A DNA stretch of 64,000 nucleotides from Actinomyces oricola (GTDB lineage: Bacteria > Actinomycetota > Actinomycetes > Actinomycetales > Actinomycetaceae): assembly GCF_004104015.1 (NCBI RefSeq), contig NZ_RYFV01000001.1, positions 124,001 to 188,000 on the forward strand, in the 5' to 3' direction. Below, one piece after another: positions 24,702 through 33,001 of the stretch. The notes beneath the pieces were generated by a model that did not search any database, was not told the DNA's origin, and was given only the letters and a program-made list of their open reading frames with translations. Positions within the stretch are counted from its first letter, which is position 1. The number at the start of each line of letters is the position of its first letter. Made by a program: the position numbers and the translations under genes.

Positions 24702-26453
24702 ATGACGAGCTGGGCCGAGGTGTCCACGCTGCTGACGGATATGGGTGACCCCCGCAGCCCGGCGCGCACGGGAAACCTGTACACCGCGTTGGTGGACCAG
24801 CCGCCCCAGGAGGACCTGCCCGGCGACATGACGGCCAGCATTATCCACAGCCTCACCCAGATCGACCGGCCCTGGCTGGCGACTCTGGGGGAGGACCCCG
24901 ACCGCAGCCGAGCCGACATTGATCGTGCTGTGGCGGCCTGCGAAAAGCTCCGTACTGACAACGGGCACTCCGCCCTGCCGCTGCGCTACGCCCGCGTCGA
25001 GTTATGCCCTACCCTCGGGCAGCGGGCCGACGCCATAGAGCAGCTGCGTGTGGCACGCCTGTTCTCCTTCGGGGAGGTCGATGCCAGCGCCACCTTGGCG
25101 GCCGCCAAAATGCACGACGACTTCTCCGGTGTCATCCGCACCACGACGGCAGTAGTCACCCGCCCCGACGCCGACCCCGCAGGCACCGCCCGCAACCTGG
25201 CCGCCAGCCTCCTGCCCTACCTGGCCCAGAACCGCAAGGTCGAGGCCGAGGACGCCATGATGTCCCTCGGTCTGATAGAAATCCCCGATTTCATGCGCAT
25301 CCGGGTCCTGGGCGACCAGATGGAGTACCTGGGTCTGTCCGGGCAGTGGGAGCGGGCCTTCGCCATTCTGCGCCACACCGACCTGACCGACGCCTCATCC
25401 TCCAGCGCCTGGTCGCTAATGAATGGTGCCGCGGGGACCGCCGTCGTTCTCAGAGAGTCGGTGCGGGCCGGGTACGGCGCCAACGCCCTGGGGTCGACCA
25501 TCTCCTGGACCACGCCCTGGGGGCCGGCCCTGCAAGTCACTGGTTGGGACACTGTCGCCCACGCCTATGACGCCGTCACCGCCTTCGCCCGCACCCTGGC
25601 CGTCCGTTTCGACCGGCGCAACGACAACAATGGCGTGTCCCTGCGCATTGAGACCCGCATGGCCTCCGAGATCGCGAGCCTGGCCACCCGCTCCTACGGC
25701 ACTGTCACCGGAGGCGCCGCAATCCCCTCCGCTCGCCTGCTGAACCGGGGGGCCCTGCTGGAGGAGGTCAATGACCTGTTGGTCCTGGCACGCGGCTACG
25801 GCCTGGACTCGGTGCGGGAGCGGGCCATCTCCACTGCCGAGACGGTCAGCCAGTCGCTGGCCGAGCTCACCGACGACTCCCAGCTCGAGATAATCGTGGA
25901 CCTGCGCATCGCCTTCTCCCGATTGCTCACGGCCCTGGGCGCCCACGAGCGCGCCGAAGCCGAGGCCCTGGACACCACCGAGTTGTGCCTGTCCCAGGGG
26001 TGGTTGGAGTTGGGCTGCGCCTCTATGGTCATTGCCGCCCAGAGCGCCGCCAGCCGGGGCGACCATGCCGGCGCCACTGTCCACTGGCAGCGCATCCATG
26101 AGCTCCTCACCGACTGGGGAACCATCCGCATGGGGGAGCGCCTGGGGGCTGTCATTAATGCCATCGGCGACCCCTGCGGCTCGGTGCGGCTCCTGACCGA
26201 CCTGGCCGAGATCACCGCCGAGGGCGTTGAAACAACACCCGCCCGCGCCTCCGCTGCGCGGGAGGTGTGCAGGCGGGCGCGCGCCGAGCTCGAGCGGTGC
26301 CGGTCGGTTCCCGACGATGTCTCCCAACGACTTGCCGCTGTTGAGCAAACTATTGCCCCCTACGGACGAGGTCGATCCGGCCGGCGCCGCGCCGGCGGCG
26401 AAAGGACGGCGGCAACGCCTGACAGGGCGAGCCGGCCGGAGAAGCGCGAGTGA
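24702..26453 (+). CDS. Uncharacterised helical-repeat protein
   Basis: Predicted 583 residues. I do not recognise the family. The sequence has no transmembrane segment or signal peptide and is rich in Ala, Leu, Arg and Glu. Paired-helix patterns (for example ADAIEQLRVARLFSFGEVDASATLAA and GQWERAFAILRH) suggest TPR-like or similar alpha-solenoid repeats. The last 40 residues are basic (RGRSGRRRAGGERT) and probably disordered. GGGAGGA lies just before the ATG at 24702. It stands between rpsA and the coaE fusion gene, after a strong terminator, so it has its own promoter, not identified. Confidence 0.7.
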   Translation: MTSWAEVSTLLTDMGDPRSPARTGNLYTALVDQPPQEDLPGDMTASIIHSLTQIDRPWLATLGEDPDRSRADIDRAVAACEKLRTDNGHSALPLRYARVELCPTLGQRADAIEQLRVARLFSFGEVDASATLAAAKMHDDFSGVIRTTTAVVTRPDADPAGTARNLAASLLPYLAQNRKVEAEDAMMSLGLIEIPDFMRIRVLGDQMEYLGLSGQWERAFAILRHTDLTDASSSSAWSLMNGAAGTAVVLRESVRAGYGANALGSTISWTTPWGPALQVTGWDTVAHAYDAVTAFARTLAVRFDRRNDNNGVSLRIETRMASEIASLATRSYGTVTGGAAIPSARLLNRGALLEEVNDLLVLARGYGLDSVRERAISTAETVSQSLAELTDDSQLEIIVDLRIAFSRLLTALGAHERAEAEALDTTELCLSQGWLELGCASMVIAAQSAASRGDHAGATVHWQRIHELLTDWGTIRMGERLGAVINAIGDPCGSVRLLTDLAEITAEGVETTPARASAAREVCRRARAELERCRSVPDDVSQRLAAVEQTIAPYGRGRSGRRRAGGERTAATPDRASRPEKRE

Positions 26454-26540
26454 GAGAACCGCTTCACGTGCGGGGCGGTGACCCCGCCCTCGCGCACGCC
26501 GTGCAGGTGCATGCGGGTGGCCGGCGAGCGCCCGCGCCGC

Positions 26541-26546
26541 TAGCCT
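26541..26546 (+). promoter_or_regulatory. -10 element (TAGCCT) of leaderless coaE fusion gene
   Basis: TAGCCT ends six bases before the ATG at 26553. Confidence 0.6.
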
Positions 26547-26552
26547 CACCGC

Positions 26553-27875
26553 ATGATGCAGACGCAGGACGCCCTCGGCTCTCAGGGCCCCGCCCCGACG
26601 GCCTCAAAGGCGGTCAATGCGCCAGTGCGGGTCCATGTCACCGGTTTCGAGCCTGTTGACGCCGCCGCGCCCAACGCTTCGCTGGACGTCGTGCGGCTTC
26701 TGCCCGAGAGCATTGAGTTGGCGGGGGGGCGGGCCATGGTGACCCGAGAGCTCCTGCCAACGGCCTTCGCGGGAGCGGCGGCGGCCAGCCGCAGCGCCAT
26801 TGAGTACCTGCGCCCCGACGTCGTCGTGCATGTCGGCCTCCGGGCGGGGGGAGGGGCGGTGACGTTGGAGACCACCGCCCACAATGAGGCGACGGCGCAC
26901 CACCCCGACACCACCGGGTTTCAGCCCAACGGTGAGGCGCTCGTCCCCGGCGGCCCGCCCCAGCGCCGGGTCGCATGGCCGGTAGCGGCGCTAGTGGGCC
27001 GGCTCGGCGCAGCGGGCCTGCCGGTGGCCCGTTCGGACGACGCCGGAAGGCACATCTGCAATGCCGCGCTCTATGCGGCGCTCGACGCCGCCGCGGGCGT
27101 GCCGGAGGCGAACCGGCCCGTCGTCGGCCTCGTGCGCGTGCCGGCCAGTGGGTCCGTGTCCCAGTCGGAGGCGGTGCGGGTGCTGCGCGCGCTCGTGATC
27201 GAACTCGCCGACCTGGTTCGCCGTCGTCGCGCCGCGGCCGCGGGCATTGGCAGGCTTCGGGTACCACGCGGTGACCGAGCACTGCGCGTCGGACTCACCG
27301 GCGGCATTGGCTCGGGCAAGTCGACGGTGGCGCACCTGCTCGCGGTGCGCGGGGCGCACGTCGTGGATGCGGACGTTATCGCCCGTGAGGTGGTCGAGCC
27401 CGGCCAACCCGGGCTCACCGAGATCGTCGCCGTGTTCGGGACCGCGATCCTGGCCGCCGACGGCGCCCTGGACCGCAGGGCGCTGGCCGAACGCGTCTTC
27501 CATGACCCGGCGGCTCGCAGCGTCCTGGAGGCAATACTGCTGCCGCGTATCGCCCAGACGGCGGCCTGGCGCATGGAGGCGGCGAGGGCGGGGGGTGTGG
27601 CCGTCTACGATGTTCCTCTCCTCGTCGAGGGGGGGATGGAGGATCTTTTCGATTGCGTCCTGGTGGTTGAAGCGCCCCGCGCCATGAGGCTGGCGCGGCT
27701 GCGGGAACGGGGCCTGTCGCGGAATGAGGCGGAGGGCCGTATGGCCGGCCAGGCCAGTGACCAGGAGCGCCGTCGAGCAGCCGATATTCTGCTCCCCAAC
27801 AATGGCAGCCGGCAGGACCTCGCCGGCCGGGTCGACTGGCTGTGGGAGCACCGGCTCGCCGCCGGCCCGACATGA
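26553..27875 (+). CDS. coaE: Fusion of pyroglutamyl-peptidase-like domain and dephospho-CoA kinase
   Basis: Predicted 440 residues in one uninterrupted frame. The N-terminal part (about 25-215) resembles pyrrolidone-carboxyl peptidase (C15): VHVTGFEPVDAAAPNASLDV at its start, the catalytic Glu106 in LETTAHN and Cys169 in SDDAGRHICN. The third triad member, His, is replaced by Arg195 in GLVRVP, so peptidase activity is doubtful. The C-terminal part is CoaE, which phosphorylates dephospho-CoA in the last step of CoA synthesis: P-loop GLTGGIGSGKST (247-258), DADVIAREVV and YDVPLLVE. The CoaE half stands in the usual rpsA-coaE-uvrB order. The start follows TAGCCT by six bases. Confidence 0.85.
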   Translation: MMQTQDALGSQGPAPTASKAVNAPVRVHVTGFEPVDAAAPNASLDVVRLLPESIELAGGRAMVTRELLPTAFAGAAAASRSAIEYLRPDVVVHVGLRAGGGAVTLETTAHNEATAHHPDTTGFQPNGEALVPGGPPQRRVAWPVAALVGRLGAAGLPVARSDDAGRHICNAALYAALDAAAGVPEANRPVVGLVRVPASGSVSQSEAVRVLRALVIELADLVRRRRAAAAGIGRLRVPRGDRALRVGLTGGIGSGKSTVAHLLAVRGAHVVDADVIAREVVEPGQPGLTEIVAVFGTAILAADGALDRRALAERVFHDPAARSVLEAILLPRIAQTAAWRMEAARAGGVAVYDVPLLVEGGMEDLFDCVLVVEAPRAMRLARLRERGLSRNEAEGRMAGQASDQERRRAADILLPNNGSRQDLAGRVDWLWEHRLAAGPT

Positions 27876-27904
27876 GTCAAGGCCACGCCATGGTGGCCGC
27901 TGCG

Positions 27905-28600
27905 CTACAGGTCGCTGCCTCCCCATTCAACTGCGGTGAAGCCGGTACGGGCGGGTGCGGGGGTCAGGACCTGCTCGGGCACAGGAGCGGCCGGGGCGTC
28001 AGAGACAAGGATGTAGACGCGGATGAAGGTGGTCGGGGTGATCTCCTCACCGGCGGAGGCGAAGCGGTAGCGAGCAGTATTGGTGTACTGGTCGCCTAGG
28101 AAGGTCACCAGGGCCTCGCCCCGCTCGGCGATCCGCGGCCCCCAGAAGGTGATGCACTCGGCGGCCTCGCGGTCGTTGAGACCCAGAACGGCGAGCTTGT
28201 CCTCCAGGAAACCGGTGGCGTCGCCGGCCTTAACAACAAAGCCGGTGTCCTGCGCAAAGGCGGTGCTGCTCTCACCCTCCCAGAACAGTGAGGGGTAGTG
28301 GCGGCCACTGGCGTCGGTCAAGTCCCCATCTGGATGGGCCGTCACCGCCCATGACACGGTGCCGTCGGGCATCTGCTCGGGCTGCGGATAGGTGTAGGTG
28401 AGCCGGCCGTCATAGTCGAGTTCCACGGTGACATCGGTCATCGTCTCGGGATACAGGTACAGCACCGGCTTGTACGACTTCTCCGGTTCTCTTCTCGTGC
28501 CGCAGGCGGAGGCGGCCAGGAGAACCGTGGCCTGTCCGATCAGGGCGAGTGCACCGCGCCTGCTTGTCATATGGGTTGGAATCTTCCCCAGGGTTGGCAT
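27905..28600 (-). CDS. Tat-exported lipoprotein of the KPVLYLYP family, unknown function
   Basis: Predicted 231 residues. A twin-arginine signal (MTSRRGALALIGQA) is followed by the lipobox LLAASAC, so the mature protein is probably lipid-anchored on the outside after Tat export. The mature N-terminus has KPVLYLYPETMTDVTVELD, then LTYTYPQPE and HYPSLFWEG, a pattern I recall from poorly described bacterial proteins with a KPVIYLYP motif; no enzymatic motif is clear. Two starts are possible, 28600 (GAGAGG upstream) and 28570. The two start regions are similar to each other, perhaps a small duplication. It is convergent with the coaE fusion gene. Confidence 0.7.
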   Translation of the reverse strand: MPTLGKIPTHMTSRRGALALIGQATVLLAASACGTRREPEKSYKPVLYLYPETMTDVTVELDYDGRLTYTYPQPEQMPDGTVSWAVTAHPDGDLTDASGRHYPSLFWEGESSTAFAQDTGFVVKAGDATGFLEDKLAVLGLNDREAAECITFWGPRIAERGEALVTFLGDQYTNTARYRFASAGEEITPTTFIRVYILVSDAPAAPVPEQVLTPAPARTGFTAVEWGGSDL

Positions 28601-28813
28601 GGGTGGGAATCCTCTCGGTCGACGCCATTGAGGAGAGACGGTTGAACGGTAGCCTCCACATTCATCCGCAACTATGGGAAGTGCTACCCGGGCTCACGAC
28701 GGGTCGGCGGCGAACCGGTACTCTCACAGCCGGCCGGCCCAATGCGGGCTCAAGAATACAAGAGTATGGGCTCACGTATGAGGACGGCAATGCGAACCGG
28801 GGGCAGGGGCACC
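28601..28813. other. Divergent intergenic region
   Basis: Upstream of both the lipoprotein gene and the flavin reductase-like gene. It is less GC-rich than its surroundings (for example AAGAATACAAGAGTATGG near 28751). I see no gene. Confidence 0.4.
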
Positions 28814-28849
28814 GATATCGTGGATATCGGGGATATTGTGGATATCGTG
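28814..28849 (+). repeat. Four tandem 9-bp repeats carrying the -10 element
   Basis: The units are GATATCGTG, GATATCGGG, GATATTGTG and GATATCGTG. The last supplies TATCGT (28843-28848), six bases before the ATG at 28855, and two other units also hold a TAnnnT hexamer. Unit number could alter the promoter. Confidence 0.8.
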
Positions 28850-28854
28850 GCCGC

Positions 28855-29427
28855 ATGAGCGATGGAGCGTTCCACACTCTGCCCCTCGACAAGTGGCAGT
28901 GGCATCCCTCACCGGTGGCCGGACAGGTCGTCTACGCGGTCACCACCGACCGGGACGGCTCGGCGAGCCTGGCGCCCAAGAGCTGGGTATCCATGGCGGC
29001 GTTCACCGGACCAGTCATCGGCTTCGGCTGTCAACAGCACCATCGCACCTGCCGGAACGCGACGGAGACCGGCCGCTTCACGCTCTGCTTCCCCACCGTC
29101 GAGCAGGCGCGCGCGGCGCAGGCGGTAGCGTCGGCCCCTCACGCCGCCAGGCTCACTGTGTCCGGCTTGACGCTGAGTACACCCCTCGACGGCGCCGCGC
29201 CGCATCTGCTGGAGTGCCCGGCGTACTGCGAGTGCTCCCTCATCCGCACAGTCGGCTTCGACGGGGGAGAGGTGTTCCTCTTCGGGCGGATCGAGTTGAT
29301 GGCGGTCCACGAAGAAATCTGCGGAATGCCCGCCGCCGAGGCCTACGCCCGGTTGGCCCCCGCCTTCTTCCTCGAGCCGGGCGCCATGGCGGGACTGGGG
29401 GAGGTGCTGCGCCCCGATGCCCGATGA
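28855..29427 (+). CDS. Flavin reductase-like FMN-binding protein
   Basis: Predicted 190 residues, resembling the flavin reductase-like split-barrel family (DIM6/NTAB). Expected parts are visible: VYAVTTDRDGSASLAPKSWV near the N-terminus, FGCQQHHRTCRNATETGRF in the middle and CECSLIRTVGFDGGEVFLFGRI near residues 123-143. Members bind FMN and reduce flavins or carry out related oxidoreductions; the substrate is unknown. The start follows TATCGT from the tandem 9-bp repeats by six bases. It ends 28 bases before uvrB, with the uvrB -10 inside the gap. Confidence 0.75.
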   Translation: MSDGAFHTLPLDKWQWHPSPVAGQVVYAVTTDRDGSASLAPKSWVSMAAFTGPVIGFGCQQHHRTCRNATETGRFTLCFPTVEQARAAQAVASAPHAARLTVSGLTLSTPLDGAAPHLLECPAYCECSLIRTVGFDGGEVFLFGRIELMAVHEEICGMPAAEAYARLAPAFFLEPGAMAGLGEVLRPDAR

Positions 29428-29443
29428 CGTCGCCGTGGCCGCG

Positions 29444-29449
29444 TAGCCT
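29444..29449 (+). promoter_or_regulatory. -10 element (TAGCCT) of leaderless uvrB
   Basis: TAGCCT ends six bases before the uvrB ATG. No LexA-like palindrome is seen around it. Confidence 0.6.
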
Positions 29450-29455
29450 GGGGTC

Positions 29456-31552
29456 ATGCGTCCTGTTACCGAGCTCCAGCGTGCAGCCAAGCCCTTCGAG
29501 GTCGTCAGCCCTTACCGGCCCAGCGGCGATCAGCCCACCGCCATTGCCGAGCTCACCAAGCGGCTGAGCGCCGGGGAGAAGGACATTGTCCTCTTGGGGG
29601 CGACCGGGACCGGCAAGTCCGCCACCGCCGCCTGGCTGGTCGAGCAGGTGCAGCGCCCCACCCTCATCCTGGAGCCGAACAAGACGCTGGCCGCGCAGAT
29701 GGCCGCAGAGTTTCGCGAGCTGCTGCCGGGCAACGCGGTGGAGTACTTCGTCTCCTACTACGACTACTACCAGCCCGAGGCCTATGTCCCCCAGACGGAC
29801 ACCTTTATTGAGAAGGATTCCTCCATCAATGATGAGGTCGAGCGCCTGCGCCACAGCGCCACCAACTCGCTGCTGACTCGCCGAGACGTGGTGGTGGTCT
29901 CCTCGGTGTCCTGCATCTACGGCCTGGGCACGCCCCAGGAGTACGTGGACCGCATGACCCCTTTGCAGGTGGGCCAGCGCATTGACCGCGACGACCTCCT
30001 GCGCCGGTTCGTGTCCATGCAGTACACCCGCAATGACATCGACTTCACCCGCGGCACTTTTCGCGTGCGCGGCGACACCGTCGAGATCATCCCCATGTAC
30101 GAGGAGCTCGCCATCCGCATTGAGTTCTTCGGGGACGAGATCGAGGCCCTGTCCACCCTTCACCCGGTGACCGGGGAGGCCATTGACGCCGCCGACCAGG
30201 TGTTCGTCTTCCCCGCCTCCCACTATGTGGCCGGCCCCGAGCGCATGGAGCGCGCCATAAACGGCATTGAGGACGAGTTGGCCGCGCGCCTGGCCGAGCT
30301 TGAGCGCGCCGGCAAGCTCCTGGAGGCGCAACGCCTGCGCATGCGCACCACCTACGACCTGGAGATGATGCGCCAAATCGGCTCGTGCTCTGGCATTGAG
30401 AACTACTCCCTGCACATTGACGGCCGCTCTCCGGGCACGCCCCCCAACACGCTCCTGGACTATTTCCCCGAGGACTTCCTCCTGGTCATTGACGAGTCCC
30501 ATGTGACGGTCCCGCAGATCGGCGCCATGCACGAGGGGGACGCCTCGCGCAAGCGGACCCTGGTCGATCACGGTTTCCGCCTGCCCTCCGCCTTGGACAA
30601 CCGGCCCCTGACATTCACCGAGTTCGAGGACCGCATTGGGCAGACCATCTACCTGTCCGCCACGCCCGGGGACTACGAGATGGGCCTGTCCGACGGCGTC
30701 GTCGAGCAGATCATCCGCCCCACCGGCCTGGTCGACCCCAAGGTGGTGGTCAAGCCCACCCGGGGGCAGATCGACGACCTTCTGGAGGAGGTGCGCACCC
30801 GCGTGGAGGCCGATGAGCGCATCTTGGTGACCACCTTGACCAAGCGCATGGCCGAGGACCTGACCACCTATTTGGCGGACCGGGGGGTGCGCGTGGAGTA
30901 CCTGCACTCCGATGTGGACACTCTGCGCCGCGTCGAGCTCCTGCGCGAGCTGCGCCTGGGCCAGTTCGATGTGCTCGTGGGCATTAACCTGCTGCGCGAG
31001 GGCCTGGACCTGCCCGAGGTGTCCCTGGTGTCCATCCTGGACGCGGACAAGGAGGGGTTCCTGCGCTCCACCCGCTCCCTGATCCAGACCATTGGCCGCG
31101 CCGCCCGCAATGTGTCGGGCGAGGTTCACATGTATGCGGACACGGTCACCGCCGCCATGGCTGAGGCCATTGAAGAGACTGAGCGGCGGCGCACCAAGCA
31201 GATCGCCTACAACGAAGCCAATGGCATCGACCCGCAGCCGCTGCGCAAGAAGATCGCCGATGTCACCGACATGCTCGCCCGTGAGGACGTCGACACCGCC
31301 GAGCTGCTGGCCGGCGGCTACCGCGGACACGAGGAGAGGCGTGTGCGCGCCGGCCGCAAGAAGGCGGCCGAGGCGACCGTGCGCGAGAGGCTTGCCGGCG
31401 CGGCCCAGGGGGACTTGGTCGAGCTCATCTCCGAACTCACCGAGCAAATGCATGCCGCCGCCGAGGACCTCCACTTCGAGCTCGCCGCCCGCCTGCGCGA
31501 CGAGATCCAGGATCTGAAGAAGGAACTGCGCGCCATGCGCGCCGCCGGCTGA
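29456..31552 (+). CDS. uvrB: Excinuclease ABC subunit B
   Basis: Predicted 698 residues. This helicase-like protein is loaded by UvrA at DNA damage and positions UvrC for incision. Walker A GATGTGKS (about 48-55), the damage-probing beta-hairpin [21 protein letters not shown], the DESH helicase motif VIDESH, motif [18 protein letters not shown] and motif [11 protein letters not shown] are present. The C-terminal UVR domain (about 655-695) binds UvrC. The length is normal. The start follows TAGCCT by six bases. Unlike uvrA, no SOS box is visible upstream. Confidence 0.97.
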   Translation: MRPVTELQRAAKPFEVVSPYRPSGDQPTAIAELTKRLSAGEKDIVLLGATGTGKSATAAWLVEQVQRPTLILEPNKTLAAQMAAEFRELLPGNAVEYFVSYYDYYQPEAYVPQTDTFIEKDSSINDEVERLRHSATNSLLTRRDVVVVSSVSCIYGLGTPQEYVDRMTPLQVGQRIDRDDLLRRFVSMQYTRNDIDFTRGTFRVRGDTVEIIPMYEELAIRIEFFGDEIEALSTLHPVTGEAIDAADQVFVFPASHYVAGPERMERAINGIEDELAARLAELERAGKLLEAQRLRMRTTYDLEMMRQIGSCSGIENYSLHIDGRSPGTPPNTLLDYFPEDFLLVIDESHVTVPQIGAMHEGDASRKRTLVDHGFRLPSALDNRPLTFTEFEDRIGQTIYLSATPGDYEMGLSDGVVEQIIRPTGLVDPKVVVKPTRGQIDDLLEEVRTRVEADERILVTTLTKRMAEDLTTYLADRGVRVEYLHSDVDTLRRVELLRELRLGQFDVLVGINLLREGLDLPEVSLVSILDADKEGFLRSTRSLIQTIGRAARNVSGEVHMYADTVTAAMAEAIEETERRRTKQIAYNEANGIDPQPLRKKIADVTDMLAREDVDTAELLAGGYRGHEERRVRAGRKKAAEATVRERLAGAAQGDLVELISELTEQMHAAAEDLHFELAARLRDEIQDLKKELRAMRAAG

Positions 31553-31810
31553 GCGCATTCGGCACCCGCCGCGGGCCGGCGAGGGACAGGGGGCGCACAG
31601 TCCATCCGCGCACGTGACCCGGAGCCGCCCGGCCATGAGCCAGGGGGGGGCGAAGGCAACGGGCCGGCGACTCCGCCGGCCCGCAGCGCACCCCACCATG
31701 AGCCGGGGGACGGGAGCCGTCTCGGACCCGCCGTTGCCGATGCCACAGCCGCCGGCGGGCCCGACCCATCGTCGCCACAGGGTCGGGACGTTAAACTCAT
31801 AATCGTCTAA
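31553..31810 (+). promoter_or_regulatory. uvrB-terC intergenic region with hairpin and terC promoter
   Basis: No gene is seen in this stretch. GGGCCGGCG (31661-31669) pairs with CGCCGGCCC (31674-31682), a possible uvrB terminator. TAAACT (31792-31797) and CATAAT (31798-31803) are candidate -10 boxes that would start RNA right at the riboswitch. Confidence 0.5.
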
Positions 31811-31975
31811 CGGAGGGGAGTACTCCCACCAACGGCGACGTCGTCATCACGGCGGACCGACTGGCCCGCAGGCCCGCGGCCCCCCGGCGTCGCAGGCCAT
31901 CACGCCACGGCGACCAGCTCGACGGGGATGGCGGGAAGAGACCTCCGGTACTCGATCCGTACCGGAGGAGCACAC
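31811..31975 (+). promoter_or_regulatory. yybP-ykoY manganese riboswitch with ribosome-site expression platform
   Basis: Conserved parts appear in order: CGGAGGGGAGTA (31811-31822), TCGTCATCACGG (31841-31852) and GGGAAGAGACCTCCG (31933-31947). P1 would pair CGGAGG (31811-31816) with CCTCCG (31942-31947). The same CCTCCG can instead form a 10-bp hairpin (31942-31951 with 31959-31968) that hides the ribosome site GGAGGAG before terC. Bound Mn2+ should stabilise P1 and free the ribosome site, an ON switch. The exact ends are approximate. Confidence 0.88.
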
Positions 31976-33001
31976 GTGGAGGTCCACGCTCTCGGCTGGC
32001 TGGCCCTGGCCGCCATTATCCTGACAATGATTACCGTCGACATCGTCGGCCATGTCAGGACCCCTCACGAGCCCAGTGTGAAAGAGGCAGCCGGGTGGTC
32101 GGTGGCCTACATCGCCATGGCGGTGGTCTTCGGCGGCATTGTCTGGGCCGTCTGGGGGCACGTGTACGGTGCAGAATACTTTGGCGGCTACATCACTGAG
32201 AAGGCCTTAAGCGTCGACAATCTCTTCGTCTTCGTCATTATGATCTCGGCCTTCCGGGTGCCCCGGAAGTATCAGCAGGAGGTTTTGCTGGCGGGCATTG
32301 TCATCGCCCTGGTGCTGCGCCTGGTGTTCATCCTCGTCGGCGCGGTCTTCATCCAGAACTTCTCCTGGATCTTCTACATCTTCGGCGCCTGGCTACTGTG
32401 GACCGCCATCTCCCAGGCCCGTGAGGGGGTCGAGGAGCCCGAGGAGCACTCCCCGGAGGAGTACAAACCCACCGGTTTCGTCAAGCTGGTGGCCAGAGTG
32501 GTCCCCATGACCGACGGATTCGTCGGCGGCAAGATCATTCACCGCGCACGTGGGCGCACCATGATCACCCCGCTGCTCCTGGTCATTATCGCCATTGGCA
32601 CCGCCGACGTCATGTTCGCCGTCGACTCCATTCCGGCGATCTACTCCCTGACCAAGGAGCCCTACCTGGTCTTCGCGGCCAACGCCTTCTCCCTGCTGGG
32701 CCTGCGCCAGCTCTACTTCCTCATTGACGGCCTGCTCGACCGCCTCATCTACCTGCACTACGGCCTGGCCGCCATCCTGGGCTTCATTGGTTTTAAGCTC
32801 ATTAACCACGCCCTGCACGAGAACGAGGTTTTCTTCATTAACGGCGGTGAACACTGGGACGTCATCCCCGAGCCGAGCATCGTCACCTCCCTGGGCTTCA
32901 TTGTGACGGTCATCCTCATAACGGTGGCCGCCTCCATAATGGGATCCCGCAAGCGGGTCAAGAAGGAGAAGACGGCTGCCCTGGAGGCGGCCCAGGCATG
33001 A
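31976..33001 (+). CDS. terC: TerC family membrane protein, probable manganese exporter
   Basis: Predicted 341 residues with about nine transmembrane helices. TerC-family features include SVDNLFVFVIMISAFRVP near residues 75-92 and the acidic helix TADVMFAVDSIPAIYSLT near 203-220. Members controlled by yybP-ykoY riboswitches export manganese, in some organisms to metallate secreted proteins. The GTG at 31976 has GGAGGAG seven bases upstream, inside the riboswitch platform. The TGA overlaps the start of the P-type ATPase gene (ATGA), so translation of the two is coupled. Confidence 0.9.
   Translation: MEVHALGWLALAAIILTMITVDIVGHVRTPHEPSVKEAAGWSVAYIAMAVVFGGIVWAVWGHVYGAEYFGGYITEKALSVDNLFVFVIMISAFRVPRKYQQEVLLAGIVIALVLRLVFILVGAVFIQNFSWIFYIFGAWLLWTAISQAREGVEEPEEHSPEEYKPTGFVKLVARVVPMTDGFVGGKIIHRARGRTMITPLLLVIIAIGTADVMFAVDSIPAIYSLTKEPYLVFAANAFSLLGLRQLYFLIDGLLDRLIYLHYGLAAILGFIGFKLINHALHENEVFFINGGEHWDVIPEPSIVTSLGFIVTVILITVAASIMGSRKRVKKEKTAALEAAQA

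Noticed and set aside
29240-31699. Long minus-strand open frame of about 819 codons opposite uvrB
   Set aside because: It is an antisense shadow of uvrB produced by GC-rich codon bias. The translation is Gly/Val/Gln-rich with no family resemblance, while uvrB is complete on the other strand.
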